From: Halomonas zincidurans B6
GTDB taxonomy: Bacteria; Pseudomonadota; Gammaproteobacteria; Pseudomonadales; Halomonadaceae
Assembly: GCF_000731955.1 (NCBI RefSeq)
Contig: NZ_JNCK01000001.1
Span: forward strand, 2,294,001 to 2,358,000
Length of the DNA stretch: 64,000 nt
Direction: 5' to 3'
The notes beneath the pieces were generated by a model, which searched no databases, was not told the origin of the DNA, and was given only the letters and a program-made list of their open reading frames with translations. Positions 35,020 through 44,274 of the stretch are shown piece after piece (within the stretch, counting starts at the first letter, position 1; each line of letters begins with the position of its first letter). The translations under genes and the position numbers were made by a program.

Positions 35020-37041
35020 TTACGCCTGCACCCCCAGGTTATCATCCGACTCGTTACGGGCATCGCTGCCGGCATTGACAAGTCGTGCATGGTGCTCTTT
35101 CTCGATCCGCTCGACTTCCGCCGCCGGGACGTAGTAGTCAATGTCGTCGTTGAAGACCCGCATCATGAAGGCGATGAACATGCCCGCGGCACCCACGCCG
35201 ACAAGCCACCATATATGCCAGACCAACGCAAAGCCGAAGGCGATACTGAACGCGCCGATGATCGGGCCCGCCGCCGTATTTCTGGGCATGTGAATATCTT
35301 CATAGGGCGGCGCTGACTGCTCGAACTTGCCGTGCTTCTTCAGTTCCCAGAAAACATCGCGAGATTCGACATGCGGCAGATGCGCGAAGTTATAGTGCGG
35401 TGCCGGTGACGATGTCGCCCACTCGAGTGTCCGGCCATCCCACGGGTCGCCGGTGATATCCACATTCTTCTTGCGATCGCGAACACTCACGACGAACTGG
35501 ATGGCGGTGCAGGCGATGCCCAGCAGGATCAGTATCGCCCCCACCCAGGCCACGATAAAGTACGGCTGCCAGTCGGGATTGGCGTAAGACTGCATGCGAC
35601 GCATGGCACCGAAGAAGCTCAGCACGTAAAGCGGCATGAAGGCCACATAGAAACCGGTGATCCAGAACCAGAAGGAACGCTTGCCCCATTTTTCGTTGAG
35701 CGTGAATCCGAAGGCCTTCGGGAACCAGTAAGTCATCCCCGCCATCATGCCGAACACCACGCCACCGATGATGACGTTATGGAAGTGGGCGATGACGAAC
35801 AGGCTGTTGTGCAGCACATAGTTGGCCGCAGGAATCGACAGCATCACACCGGTCATCCCACCGATGGTGAAGGTAATGATGAAGCCGATCGTCCACAGCA
35901 CCGGTGACGTGAACGACAGCCGGCCACGGTACATGGTGAACAGCCAGTTGAAGATCTTCACCCCGGTCGGAATGGCGATGATCATCGTCGCGATCCCGAA
36001 GAAGGAGTTGACATCGGCGCCCGCGCCCATGGTGAAGAAGTGGTGCAACCAGACAGTGAACGACAGAAAGGCAATGACCGCTGTGGCCCAGACCATGGTG
36101 GTGTAGCCGAACAGGCGTTTCTTGGTAAACGTCGCGACGACCTCGGAGAACACCCCGAACGCCGGCAGAATCAGGATGTACACCTCAGGGTGGCCCCAGG
36201 CCCAGATGAGGTTGACGTACATCATTATATTGCCGCCCATGTCGTTGGTGAAGAAATTCATCCCCAGGTAACGATCAAGGGTCAGCAACGCGATGGTCGC
36301 GGTCAGAATCGGGAAGGACAGAATGATCAGCACGTTGGTGGACAGCGCTGTCCAGGTGAAGATCGGCATGCGGAACAGCGTCATGCCTTTGGTGCGCATC
36401 TTGAGAATGGTGACGAAGAAATTGATACCGGTCAGCGTGGTACCGATTCCCGATATCTGCAGCCCCCATATCCAGTAATCGACCCCCACGCCGGGACTGT
36501 ACTTGATCCCCGACAAGGGCGCGTAGGCCAGCCAGCCAGTCTTGGCGAACTCACCGACGAACAGCGAGATCATGGTCAACGCCACACCGGCGATGAACAA
36601 CCAGAAGCTCAGGTTGTTCATGAACGGGAAGGCGACATCGCGCGCACCGATCTGCAGCGGCACCACCAGGTTCATCAGGCCGATGACCATGGGCATGGCG
36701 ACGAAGAAGATCATGATCACGCCGTGGGCGGTGAATATCTGATCATAGTGCTCGGGAGGTAGATACCCCTCGGCGCCGCCGGCGGCCATGGCCTGCTGGG
36801 TACGCATCATGATGGCGTCGGCAAACCCCCGCAGCAGCATGACCAGGGCCACCAGGAAGTACATGATACCGAGCTTCTTGTGATCGACGGTGGTCAGCCA
36901 CTCCGACCACAGCCATTTCCAGCGCTTGGTGTACGTCAGCCCGCCAAGGATAGCCAGGCCACCAAGCGCGATAACGATGGCGGTGACCACGAGGATTGGC
37001 TGATCATAGGGAATATCGTCAAGACTCAGTTTTCCGAACAT
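35020..37041 (-). CDS. cyoB: Cytochrome bo3 ubiquinol oxidase subunit I
   Basis: A 673-residue catalytic subunit (E. coli 663) carrying heme b, heme o3 and CuB; it reduces oxygen to water and pumps protons. Low-spin heme His lies in FTAHGVIMIFFVAMPMVIGL. The CuB/Tyr crosslink helix is WAWGHPEVYILILPAFGVFS; the HH pair is in VWLHHFFTMGAGADVN; the other heme His pair is in HNSLFVIAHFHNVIIGG. TM topology follows the 15-helix CyoB layout. Four bases lie between the cyoA stop and its ATG. Confidence 0.98.
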   Translation of the reverse strand: MFGKLSLDDIPYDQPILVVTAIVIALGGLAILGGLTYTKRWKWLWSEWLTTVDHKKLGIMYFLVALVMLLRGFADAIMMRTQQAMAAGGAEGYLPPEHYDQIFTAHGVIMIFFVAMPMVIGLMNLVVPLQIGARDVAFPFMNNLSFWLFIAGVALTMISLFVGEFAKTGWLAYAPLSGIKYSPGVGVDYWIWGLQISGIGTTLTGINFFVTILKMRTKGMTLFRMPIFTWTALSTNVLIILSFPILTATIALLTLDRYLGMNFFTNDMGGNIMMYVNLIWAWGHPEVYILILPAFGVFSEVVATFTKKRLFGYTTMVWATAVIAFLSFTVWLHHFFTMGAGADVNSFFGIATMIIAIPTGVKIFNWLFTMYRGRLSFTSPVLWTIGFIITFTIGGMTGVMLSIPAANYVLHNSLFVIAHFHNVIIGGVVFGMMAGMTYWFPKAFGFTLNEKWGKRSFWFWITGFYVAFMPLYVLSFFGAMRRMQSYANPDWQPYFIVAWVGAILILLGIACTAIQFVVSVRDRKKNVDITGDPWDGRTLEWATSSPAPHYNFAHLPHVESRDVFWELKKHGKFEQSAPPYEDIHMPRNTAAGPIIGAFSIAFGFALVWHIWWLVGVGAAGMFIAFMMRVFNDDIDYYVPAAEVERIEKEHHARLVNAGSDARNESDDNLGVQA

Positions 37042-37045
37042 AATG

Positions 37046-37963
37046 TTACTCCGCTGCCTCCGCGCTCATGGATGCCTCGCCATCACCGCCGTTGTTTCCA
37101 CCCGCCTCACGTCCAGCGTTTTTGAAGCTCTCGACGATATTGCGATAGAGCTCGGGCGATACGTCGGAAAAATAGAGCACCGGAACATTGGTTGACGGTT
37201 CCGCCAACGTCGGGTACGTGTCGTTGAATGTAAGCGACTTGGGCGCCTGCTTGACCTTGTCGACCCAGGCTTCGAACTCTCCCTGGGGCATTGCCCTTGC
37301 GTCGAAGAGCATCTTCGAGAAGCCGGCGCCGCTGTAGTTGGACGACCTGCCATCATAGACACCCGCCTCACTGGCGATCAGGTTGACGTCGTTGTCCATG
37401 CCCGCCATGGCGTAGATCTGACTACCCAGGGCGGGTATGAAGAACGAATTCATCACTGACCCCGAAGACACATGGAAGTGAACGGGCACGTCGACGGGAA
37501 TGGCCACCTCGTTGACCGTGGCAATATCCTGCTCGGGGTAGATGAACAGCCACTTCCAATCCAGCGAGACGGCCTGGATCTCGAGCGTCTCGGCCTTTGT
37601 CCCGAGTGGCTTCTGTGGCGCCAGCGAGTGCGAGGTCTTCCAGGTGATGATGGCCAGGATCAGGATGATCACGCTGGGTATGAGCCAGACAACGATCTCT
37701 ATCTTGTTCGAGTGGGCCCAATCCGGCGTGTACTTGGCAGCCAGATTGCTGGCGCGGTAACGCCAGCCGAAGACGACGGTCATCACGATGACCGGAATCA
37801 CCACGATCATCATCAGCAAGAAGGCCGTGATGATCAGTGTCTTCTGCGCTTCCCCGACGGGGCCCTGCGGATCCATCAGCGCCGAGCTACAGCCACTCAA
37901 CAGCACTGGCAGCAGCAATAGCGGCAATCTAGTTAAAATGGGGGAGTATTTCTTTTTCCTCAT
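37046..37963 (-). CDS. cyoA: Cytochrome bo3 ubiquinol oxidase subunit II (lipoprotein)
   Basis: A 305-residue subunit II. The lipobox LLSGC gives acylated Cys25, so it is a substrate for LspA and Lnt, whose genes lie just upstream on the same strand. Two TM helices (about 40-65, 85-108) precede a cupredoxin-fold periplasmic domain. The CuA ligands are absent, as expected for a quinol oxidase (VHFHVSSGSVMNSFFIPALG where CuA enzymes have Cys/His). First gene of the operon. Confidence 0.96.
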   Translation of the reverse strand: MRKKKYSPILTRLPLLLLPVLLSGCSSALMDPQGPVGEAQKTLIITAFLLMMIVVIPVIVMTVVFGWRYRASNLAAKYTPDWAHSNKIEIVVWLIPSVIILILAIITWKTSHSLAPQKPLGTKAETLEIQAVSLDWKWLFIYPEQDIATVNEVAIPVDVPVHFHVSSGSVMNSFFIPALGSQIYAMAGMDNDVNLIASEAGVYDGRSSNYSGAGFSKMLFDARAMPQGEFEAWVDKVKQAPKSLTFNDTYPTLAEPSTNVPVLYFSDVSPELYRNIVESFKNAGREAGGNNGGDGEASMSAEAAE

Positions 37964-38316
37964 CTCTCGACCTCGTCAGAGCATGGAGACGACCATCGGC
38001 AACAGGTGCGCCAGGAACACGACCCTTGAGTGCCGTCGGCACGACGTTGTTGCCAAGGTGCCTGTCCGGTGCATACCGCAGACCGCCTGGGCACTGCTGG
38101 GCAGTGGCTTATTAGAAATGACGTGCTGACTCGATAATCCGGCGTGGACTGGGCTCGGCAAGCATGACCGACATGCGAGTCCACACACCGCGAAACGCGG
38201 ACATTGTGCTCGAATCGAGCACTCATGAGAAGGGACGATTTGCCGCAGGGTTGCGCACCTTGACAGTCACGCAATCCTTTGGTCTGTATCAGGACCACTG
38301 CTGATTGGCAACGGAG
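37964..38316. other. 353-base gap between lspA and cyoA
   Basis: No convincing gene. It must carry the cyo promoter on the minus strand; I cannot place it with confidence. The inverted repeat GTGCTCG-AAT-CGAGCAC (38208-38224) is the clearest structure and may be an operator or the end of the lspA transcript. GAGGTCGAGAG just before 37963 is the cyoA ribosome-binding site. Confidence 0.5.
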
Positions 38317-38838
38317 TCAGCGACGACGCTTGTCTGGCTGTTGCCGTATTTCCGCCCAGACAAACAGCACGGCACCCACAACAATCCACACGTCCGCCAG
38401 GTTGAACGACGGCCAGTGCCAATGAGCGTAGTGAAAGTCGAGAAAGTCCTCCACGTAGCCTAGGCGCAAGCGATCCATGACATTGCCCAACGCCCCGCCG
38501 AGGATGGCGCTGAGCGCGAACCGATAACTCAGTATGCGCGGTGAGCGCCAAAGCCAGTACACCAGCAGCACCGAGATGACAAGCGCCAGCCCGATTAAAA
38601 ACGGCTGCTGCCAACCACCGGCATTCGCGAGAAAGCTGAATGCCGCGCCCGGATTATGACGATGAGTCCAGTTGAAAAAGGAGGTGACAGGGACATTTTC
38701 TCCATACGCAAGCATGACCCTGGCAAGGTACTTGCTTGCCTGGTCCACCAGCAGTAGCAGCAGCGAGAGCCACAACCAGTGCATGGCCCTTCCCGGCTCG
38801 CGGCCTTGCTCCGCAACCTGCTGGCTATAAGTGGACAT
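38317..38838 (-). CDS. lspA: Signal peptidase II (prolipoprotein signal peptidase)
   Basis: A 173-residue aspartic protease with four TM helices that cleaves prolipoproteins before the acylated Cys. All boxes are present: LLLVDQASKYLA, RHNPGAAFSFLA, the catalytic Asp in GGALGNVMDRLRLGYVEDFL and the second in FNLADVWIVVGAVLF. ATG 38838 has AGGAGG and AGAGG upstream; in-frame ATG 38898 overlaps the lnt stop as ATGA and would add 20 Arg/Ser-rich residues. The usual ileS-lspA context is absent, and linkage to a heavy-metal ATPase recalls pbrC-type lspA genes, so it may be a second copy. Confidence 0.93.
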   Translation of the reverse strand: MSTYSQQVAEQGREPGRAMHWLWLSLLLLLVDQASKYLARVMLAYGENVPVTSFFNWTHRHNPGAAFSFLANAGGWQQPFLIGLALVISVLLVYWLWRSPRILSYRFALSAILGGALGNVMDRLRLGYVEDFLDFHYAHWHWPSFNLADVWIVVGAVLFVWAEIRQQPDKRRR

Positions 38839-38894
38839 ATCCTCTTTTCCTCCTGATCCAGATCTAGAACCTGCTCGCCGCGGAGCGGCAAACA

Positions 38895-40433
38895 TCATAT
38901 ATCCGAGCGATGATGCCGGCGGATCCGGCTGACCAGGAGCAAGCCTAGTCCGAGTGCGATCAGGCCGAGCACTGGCCAGTCACGCCAACCCACGTAAGGG
39001 GTCGCGCCAGTGCGCGGCGTAACCTCGGCGTTGAGGGTGGCCACTTCGAACTGCGGCGCACGCTTGATCACCTTGCCGTCATGACCGATGGCTGCAGTGA
39101 CCCCCGTATTGGTAGCCCTGAGCAGATCACGTCCGGTTTCGATGGCCCGCATGCGCACCATCTGGAAGTGCTGGAGGGGACCGAGCGAGCGGCCGAACCA
39201 GGCATCGTTGCTGATATTCACCAACAGCTGCGCTTCGGGCAGCAGCTCGGTGACCTCGGCACCAAAGATTGCCTCGTAGCAGATGAAGGCCCCGACGGGT
39301 ACTCCTGCCGCTTGCAGCACAGGCGCCTCCCGGCCCGGCGTGAAATCGGACATGGGCGCCCCGAGCACGTCGAGGGCCGACCCCAACAAGTTCCGAAATG
39401 GTACATACTCGCCAAAAGGCACCAGGTGGCGCTTGTAGTAGAACCCCGGCGGATCGGAGAGGCTGACCACGGCGTTGTAGTTGCGGCCATCCGCCTCGCG
39501 TACCGGAACACCTACCATCAGCGATGTGCCGGCCTGGTCGGCGAGTGCCTCGAGTCCCGCCAGATACTCTGTGGCCTGGTCATACCATACCGGAATCGCC
39601 GCTTCCGGCCAGATCACGATATCGGCCCCGAGTTGCTGCTCGGTAAGCGCCTTATAGCGTTCAAGCGTGACATTCCGGTAATCCGGGTCCCATTTCTTAT
39701 CTTGCGCCATGTTCCCTTGCAAGAGGGCCGCATCGATCGGCTCGCCGGCTGGCTGCGTCCACTCGCGGTCCAGCAGTTGCAAACCGGCGAGAACGGCGGC
39801 CAACACGCCACCGACCAGCGTAACACGGCGCAGGCTGGGGCCCAGCACGATCCAGGCAAGCCCGCCGGCGAGCAATGCCACCAGAAGACTTACCCCAAGC
39901 ACCCCGAACACCGGCGCGATGAGCGCCAGTGAAGTATCGGACTGGCTGTAGCCGACAAACAACCAGGGAAAGCCGGTCAAGAACCAGGTGCGCATCCATT
40001 CACTCAGTACCCATGCCGCCGGCAGCCCTAGCCACAGCGCCATTCCATCCATTTCAGGACACAGGCGGCGCACGAGATACACGGCAAACCAGGGGAAGAG
40101 GGCGAGTAGCGAGACGAAAGCCGCCGTGGCCAGCATGGCCACCACGGGGCCATTGCCGTATTGGCTGATGCTGACAAAGACCCAGGAAACACCGACGCCG
40201 AAGTAACCAAGGCCGAAGAGATAGGCCGACCACAACGCCTGGCGCCTCGAAGGCTGCGCGGCCAGGGCAAAAAACGCAGCCAGCGCGATCACCGCCAACC
40301 ACGCCCAGCCCACAGGGGCAAAGGCAAGCGGCAGGCTGCCCCCTGCCAGCAGTGCCAGCAGCCCTTTCAGCAGCGGCCTGTCGCGCACGCCCGTGTAGAG
40401 GCCAGAGAATAACGCGCGGTTATCGTCAGCCAT
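38895..40433 (-). CDS. lnt: Apolipoprotein N-acyltransferase
   Basis: A 512-residue enzyme that adds the third acyl chain to lipoproteins. Six to eight N-terminal TM helices (about 10-205) are followed by a nitrilase-like periplasmic domain and a last TM (about 485-505). Catalytic triad regions: Glu in DIVIWPEAAIPV, Lys in YKRHLVPFGEYVPF, Cys in GAFICYEAIFGAE. ATG 40433 has GGAGG 6 bases upstream; a TTG six codons earlier is less likely. The neighbours normally seen (ybeX, ybeY) are missing; it abuts lspA. Confidence 0.94.
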   Translation of the reverse strand: MADDNRALFSGLYTGVRDRPLLKGLLALLAGGSLPLAFAPVGWAWLAVIALAAFFALAAQPSRRQALWSAYLFGLGYFGVGVSWVFVSISQYGNGPVVAMLATAAFVSLLALFPWFAVYLVRRLCPEMDGMALWLGLPAAWVLSEWMRTWFLTGFPWLFVGYSQSDTSLALIAPVFGVLGVSLLVALLAGGLAWIVLGPSLRRVTLVGGVLAAVLAGLQLLDREWTQPAGEPIDAALLQGNMAQDKKWDPDYRNVTLERYKALTEQQLGADIVIWPEAAIPVWYDQATEYLAGLEALADQAGTSLMVGVPVREADGRNYNAVVSLSDPPGFYYKRHLVPFGEYVPFRNLLGSALDVLGAPMSDFTPGREAPVLQAAGVPVGAFICYEAIFGAEVTELLPEAQLLVNISNDAWFGRSLGPLQHFQMVRMRAIETGRDLLRATNTGVTAAIGHDGKVIKRAPQFEVATLNAEVTPRTGATPYVGWRDWPVLGLIALGLGLLLVSRIRRHHRSDI

Positions 40434-40616
40434 TCTCGCCTCCGCAGACAAGACCTATCCTGTCACTCATGCTTCTGCTCCGCTTGATCAAATCCCGTCA
40501 ACTCATTCGCTCGGCTGTCCGGAGTGGCTGCGTAATGTCGCAGCGAGGGCTGTTGCGCCAGTGCATCACCTTCGCGTCAGTCGACCCTGGTCGTGCTGCA
40601 GCGCCATCGCGGCACA

Positions 40617-41375
40617 TCAGCCTTGTGGCAAGACCCCTTCCAGGCCCGCTGAGACCAGAACGAACAGCACGAAGCCACCCACGAAAGCCAGCGGCGAGGC
40701 GTGGGTGTCGTCGACGCTTTCATGAGCCTCGGATATCATGTCCTCGATGGCGGCAACCGTAAGAAGGCCTGCGGTGAATGTCAGTGCCGCGAACTTGAAC
40801 GCCTCCGGTTGGTTTCTGAGCACGAAATAGGCAAAGACGGCTGCCGAGAGAGCGGGAATCGCAAAGGAGGCAGAAAGCAGCAGGCGCTTGCTGCGCGGAA
40901 ACCCCTTGTCCTTCATGTTGGCAATTGCCGTGAAGCCCTCGGGAATATCCGCGAGGACCTGGCCCACCGCCAGGATCAAGGCAACCGACAGCGAGACCGC
41001 CGACCCCGCTCCGACCAGCAGGCCGTCGCCGAACAGGTCGATGGACACGGCGATATAGATCATCCAGACGCTCGTCTGGTCGCTATCTCCCTGCTGGTCT
41101 TGCCGCCCTTGAATGGCCTCGACGAGTTTCTCGATGCCTATATAAGCAATGCCGCCCAGAGCGAAGGAGAGCGCAATCAGCCAGGCTGAGAGGCTCTCCA
41201 GTACACGCGGCATGATCTCCACCGCCACCACCGCAATGACCAGGCCGGCGGCGCCATGAAGGGCGTAATTGAGACGCCCCCCGGTCGTCCGCGAGACCTC
41301 CGCAACCAGCCCGCCACCGAAGTTTCCCAGCGCTGGAAGCAACGCCAGGCCAAGCACCATCCAAATGCTATCCAT
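40617..41375 (-). CDS. ZIP-like metal transporter with altered metal-site residues
   Basis: A 252-residue membrane protein with eight predicted TM helices and a short hydrophilic loop (IQGRQDQQGDSDQTS) between TM3 and TM4, the ZIP layout. The TM4 and TM5 motifs that in ZIPs read HNxPEG are here SIDLFGDGLLVGAG and VLADIPEGFTAIANMKDKGF: the leading His-Asn is lost from both, while the PEG of TM5 remains. So it may move a different ion or be a non-canonical member. It lies between lnt and the P1B ATPase on the same strand. ATG 41375 follows AGGGAAGG. Confidence 0.75.
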   Translation of the reverse strand: MDSIWMVLGLALLPALGNFGGGLVAEVSRTTGGRLNYALHGAAGLVIAVVAVEIMPRVLESLSAWLIALSFALGGIAYIGIEKLVEAIQGRQDQQGDSDQTSVWMIYIAVSIDLFGDGLLVGAGSAVSLSVALILAVGQVLADIPEGFTAIANMKDKGFPRSKRLLLSASFAIPALSAAVFAYFVLRNQPEAFKFAALTFTAGLLTVAAIEDMISEAHESVDDTHASPLAFVGGFVLFVLVSAGLEGVLPQG

Positions 41376-41396
41376 GATCACCTTCCCTGGTCGATG

Positions 41397-41563
41397 CTAG
41401 GAGCGCGTCGGACTTGACACTGACCTACTGCGAATCCCGGCCTTTCGGCCAATTTCATCGATCCATTTCGTTAAATAGCGCGCTATTCGCCTCAATCGAT
41501 CGATAAATTTGACTCGAAACCCGTGCTTCTCGTGACGATCGGCCAAGCCCGACAGACTCCTAG
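41397..41563. mobile_element. MITE-like element, copy A
   Basis: A 167-bp element bounded by CTAG at each end. Imperfect terminal inverted repeats: CTAGGAGCGCGTCGGACTTG at the left, and CTAGGAGTCTGTCGGGCTTG as reverse complement of the right end. Internal palindrome AATAGCGCGCTATT. It is matched in reverse orientation, with only 2 mismatches, by 63179-63345. No coding capacity. GG ends and CTAG flanks fit IS5-type mobilisation (inferred). It sits between the P1B ATPase stop and the ZIP-like start. Confidence 0.85.
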
Positions 41564-41573
41564 CTATCCGCCT

Positions 41574-44243
41574 TCAAGCGCTTGCCGGCGAAGCGGGCGG
41601 GGCCGAGCTTTCCGGCGACACCTTGACGGAGGCTCCACCGCCGCGTGTCGGGCCCTGTCGATTCTCGAAGCCTAACAGACGCAGCGCATTCAGTGTCACC
41701 AACACGGTGGCGCCGGTATCGGCCATGATGGCTACCCACAACCCGGTCAGGCCAAACATGGTCGTCAACAGGAAGACCGCCTTCAGGCCCAGCGCGATGG
41801 TGATGTTCTGGCGAATGTTGTTCATGGAGGCGCGAGCCAGACGAATCATGGTCGCTATGTCGGTCACGCGATTCCGCAACAAGGCCCCGTCGGCCGTTTC
41901 CAGGGCGACATCGGTGCCCGACCCCATGGCCACGCCGACGTGGGCGGTGGCCAGCGCGGGTGCGTCGTTGATCCCGTCGCCCACCATGATCACCCGGTCC
42001 GCAGCGACCATTCCCTTGATTGCCGTGACCTTGTCGTCAGGCAGCAGCCCCGCCTGGAACTCGATGCCCAGCGGACCGGCAATGGCCCTGGCGGTACGCG
42101 GGTTGTCGCCGGTCAGCATCACCGAGCGGATGCCCAGTGCCTGGAGGTCCTTGATGCCCTGGGCGGCATCGGCACGCGGCTCGTCGCGCATCGCGATCAG
42201 CCCGATGATTGCACCGTCCTGGAACACCACAACGGCGGTCTTGCCCTGCTCCTCCAACGCTGCGAGCCGCGCCTTCAACGCCTCTGTCAGCACACCCTGC
42301 TCTTCGGCGTAGCGTGGCGAACCGACATAGCTGCGCTGGCCGTCAACGCTTGCCTCGACACCATGGCCGGCGATGACGCGCGCGTCCGTCCCTTGAGAAA
42401 ACGTGACATGACGCGCTTCGGCATGGCTCAACACGGCTTCGGCGAGCGGATGGCTGGAGCCGGCCTCGACGCTGGCGGCCAAGGCAATGACGTCGGCTTC
42501 TTCGCGGTCATCAGATGCCGCTATCACGTCGGTAACGACCGGCTTCCCGGCGGTCAGGGTGCCGGTCTTGTCAAAGGTCACGAGACTGGCCTTGGCGGTG
42601 GACTCGATCACTGCACCGCCCTTCATCAACAGCCCGCGGCGTGCCCCGGTGGACAGCGACGAGGCGATCGAAGCCGGCACCGAAATCACCAGCGCACACG
42701 GGCAGCCGATCAGCAACAGCGCCAGCGCACGATAAACCCATTCACCCCAGACGCCGCCAAAAAACAGCGGTGGAATGATCGCAACGAGTATCGCGACACC
42801 AACCACAGCCGGCATATAGATACGGCTGAAGCGATCAATGAAGCGCTCGGTGGGCGCACGGGCTTCCTGTGCTTCTTCCACCAGGCGGATGATCCGCGCG
42901 ATGGTATTGTCCTCAGGCGCCTTGGTAACCTTGATGCGCAGCACGGCATCATTATTGATCGATCCGGCAAACACCGGCTCGTCCGTGGTCTTGCTCTTGG
43001 GCACCGATTCGCCGGTCACCGGCGATTCATCAATCGACGACGTTCCTTCGATGATCTGCCCGTCGGCGGGAATCCGGTCGCCGGGTCGCGTGACGACGAC
43101 CTGGCCAATCTTCAGATTCGCGGCATTGACCTTGCGGGTCGCCCCCTGTGCGTCTTCGACCAGCGCCGTCTTGGGCACCAGGTCGCCCAGCGCGCGAATG
43201 CTCGAGCGGGCGCGATCCGCCGCTACCCCTTCAAGCACTTCGCCGACGGCGAACAGGAAGACCACCAGCGCCGCTTCCTCGGCGGCACCGATGAACAGCG
43301 CGCCCCCGGCGGCGATGGTCATCAGCATTTCGATGGTGAACGGCATGCCCGCGCGCGCGGCAGCGAAGGCACGCTGCGTGACCGGGACCAGCCCGACCAG
43401 GCAGGCCAGGACGAAGCCCCAATAAGCCAGCGACTCCGAGACCACCAGGCGCACCGCCACGGCAGCCAGCAGGACGGCCCCGGTCATGACCACCAGCCGG
43501 CCCTTGCCATGCTGAAACCAGCGCTTGGGGGGTGCCGATGCCGCCTCGGCGGCACCCTCGTCAGCGGTGGTGCCGGCGCCATTCGAGCCATTACCGGTTG
43601 TGGCGGTGCGAGGGGTCACACTGTAACCGAGCCGCTTGACCGACTTCTCGACGCTGTCCGGCGAGGTCTGCTGCTCATCGAGCTTCAGCGTGAGCGTCTC
43701 GTTCATCACCGACACCTTGACATCGGAGACACCCGGGAGTTTCTCCACACCGCCCCGGATTTTCGCCGCGCAACTGGCACAGTCCATGCCGCCGACCTTC
43801 CAGCTGAGCGCGCCCTCGGTATCGGCCTCCTCGGCTGTCGCCATCGTCACATCGTGGTCATGGTCGTGATCATGTCCATGACAGTGGGCGTGGTCGTGGC
43901 CGTGGTCGTGGTCGTGGCCGTGGTCGTGGTCGTGAGCGTGGCTACCGTCACAGCCGCCGGCTGAATGACTCTCGTCCGGACCACTGTCCTGTCCGGCGGC
44001 AGCGGGCTTGAACTGGACGCCATAGCCGAGCCGCTTGACCGTCTTCTCGACTTGCTCCGTCGAGGTTCGCTGCGTGTCCAGCCCAAGCGTCAGCGTTTCC
44101 TTCATCACCGAAACCTGAACGTCGGAAACGCCTTTCAGGCGTTCCACCGCACCTCGGATCTTGCCGGCGCAGCTTGGACAGTCCATGCCCTGAACGGTCC
44201 ACTGGTAGGTATTGTCGGGTTGCTTGCCAACTTCAGCCGTCAT
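41574..44243 (-). CDS. Zn/Cd/Pb-translocating P1B-type ATPase (CadA/ZntA-like)
   Basis: An 889-residue heavy-metal efflux ATPase. Two N-terminal HMA domains have GMDCPSC (CxxC at 22-25) and GMDCASC (155-158), separated by a His/Asp-rich stretch at 102-131 with about 15 His. Eight TM helices; the ion-path motif is IGCPCALVIS (CPC); phosphorylation site TFDKTGTLTAG; ATP-binding SSHPLAEAV and GHGVEA; hinge VGDGINDAPALA. TM8 MADTGATVLVTLNALRLL has the Asp typical of the P1B-2 (Zn, Cd, Pb) group. ATG 44243 follows GAGGTGATTTTC. A MerR-type promoter lies upstream. Confidence 0.94.
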   Translation of the reverse strand: MTAEVGKQPDNTYQWTVQGMDCPSCAGKIRGAVERLKGVSDVQVSVMKETLTLGLDTQRTSTEQVEKTVKRLGYGVQFKPAAAGQDSGPDESHSAGGCDGSHAHDHDHGHDHDHGHDHAHCHGHDHDHDHDVTMATAEEADTEGALSWKVGGMDCASCAAKIRGGVEKLPGVSDVKVSVMNETLTLKLDEQQTSPDSVEKSVKRLGYSVTPRTATTGNGSNGAGTTADEGAAEAASAPPKRWFQHGKGRLVVMTGAVLLAAVAVRLVVSESLAYWGFVLACLVGLVPVTQRAFAAARAGMPFTIEMLMTIAAGGALFIGAAEEAALVVFLFAVGEVLEGVAADRARSSIRALGDLVPKTALVEDAQGATRKVNAANLKIGQVVVTRPGDRIPADGQIIEGTSSIDESPVTGESVPKSKTTDEPVFAGSINNDAVLRIKVTKAPEDNTIARIIRLVEEAQEARAPTERFIDRFSRIYMPAVVGVAILVAIIPPLFFGGVWGEWVYRALALLLIGCPCALVISVPASIASSLSTGARRGLLMKGGAVIESTAKASLVTFDKTGTLTAGKPVVTDVIAASDDREEADVIALAASVEAGSSHPLAEAVLSHAEARHVTFSQGTDARVIAGHGVEASVDGQRSYVGSPRYAEEQGVLTEALKARLAALEEQGKTAVVVFQDGAIIGLIAMRDEPRADAAQGIKDLQALGIRSVMLTGDNPRTARAIAGPLGIEFQAGLLPDDKVTAIKGMVAADRVIMVGDGINDAPALATAHVGVAMGSGTDVALETADGALLRNRVTDIATMIRLARASMNNIRQNITIALGLKAVFLLTTMFGLTGLWVAIMADTGATVLVTLNALRLLGFENRQGPTRGGGASVKVSPESSAPPASPASA

Positions 44244-44274
44244 GAAAATCACCTCGAAATCATTGGTCGAGTCG

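Noticed and set aside
41414..41419. TTGACA in MITE copy A as an outward promoter
   Set aside because: No acceptable -10 at 16-18 bases; direction is away from the ZIP-like gene.
43855..43940. Simple-sequence repeat (GTGGTC/GTGGCC-like)
   Set aside because: This is the codon repeat of the His-Asp-rich metal-binding linker in the ATPase, not an independent element.
41940..43964. A 674-codon open frame on the plus strand opposite the P1B ATPase
   Set aside because: His/Arg/Gln/Gly-rich composition and no motif; it mirrors a real GC-rich gene with complete ATPase motifs on the other strand.
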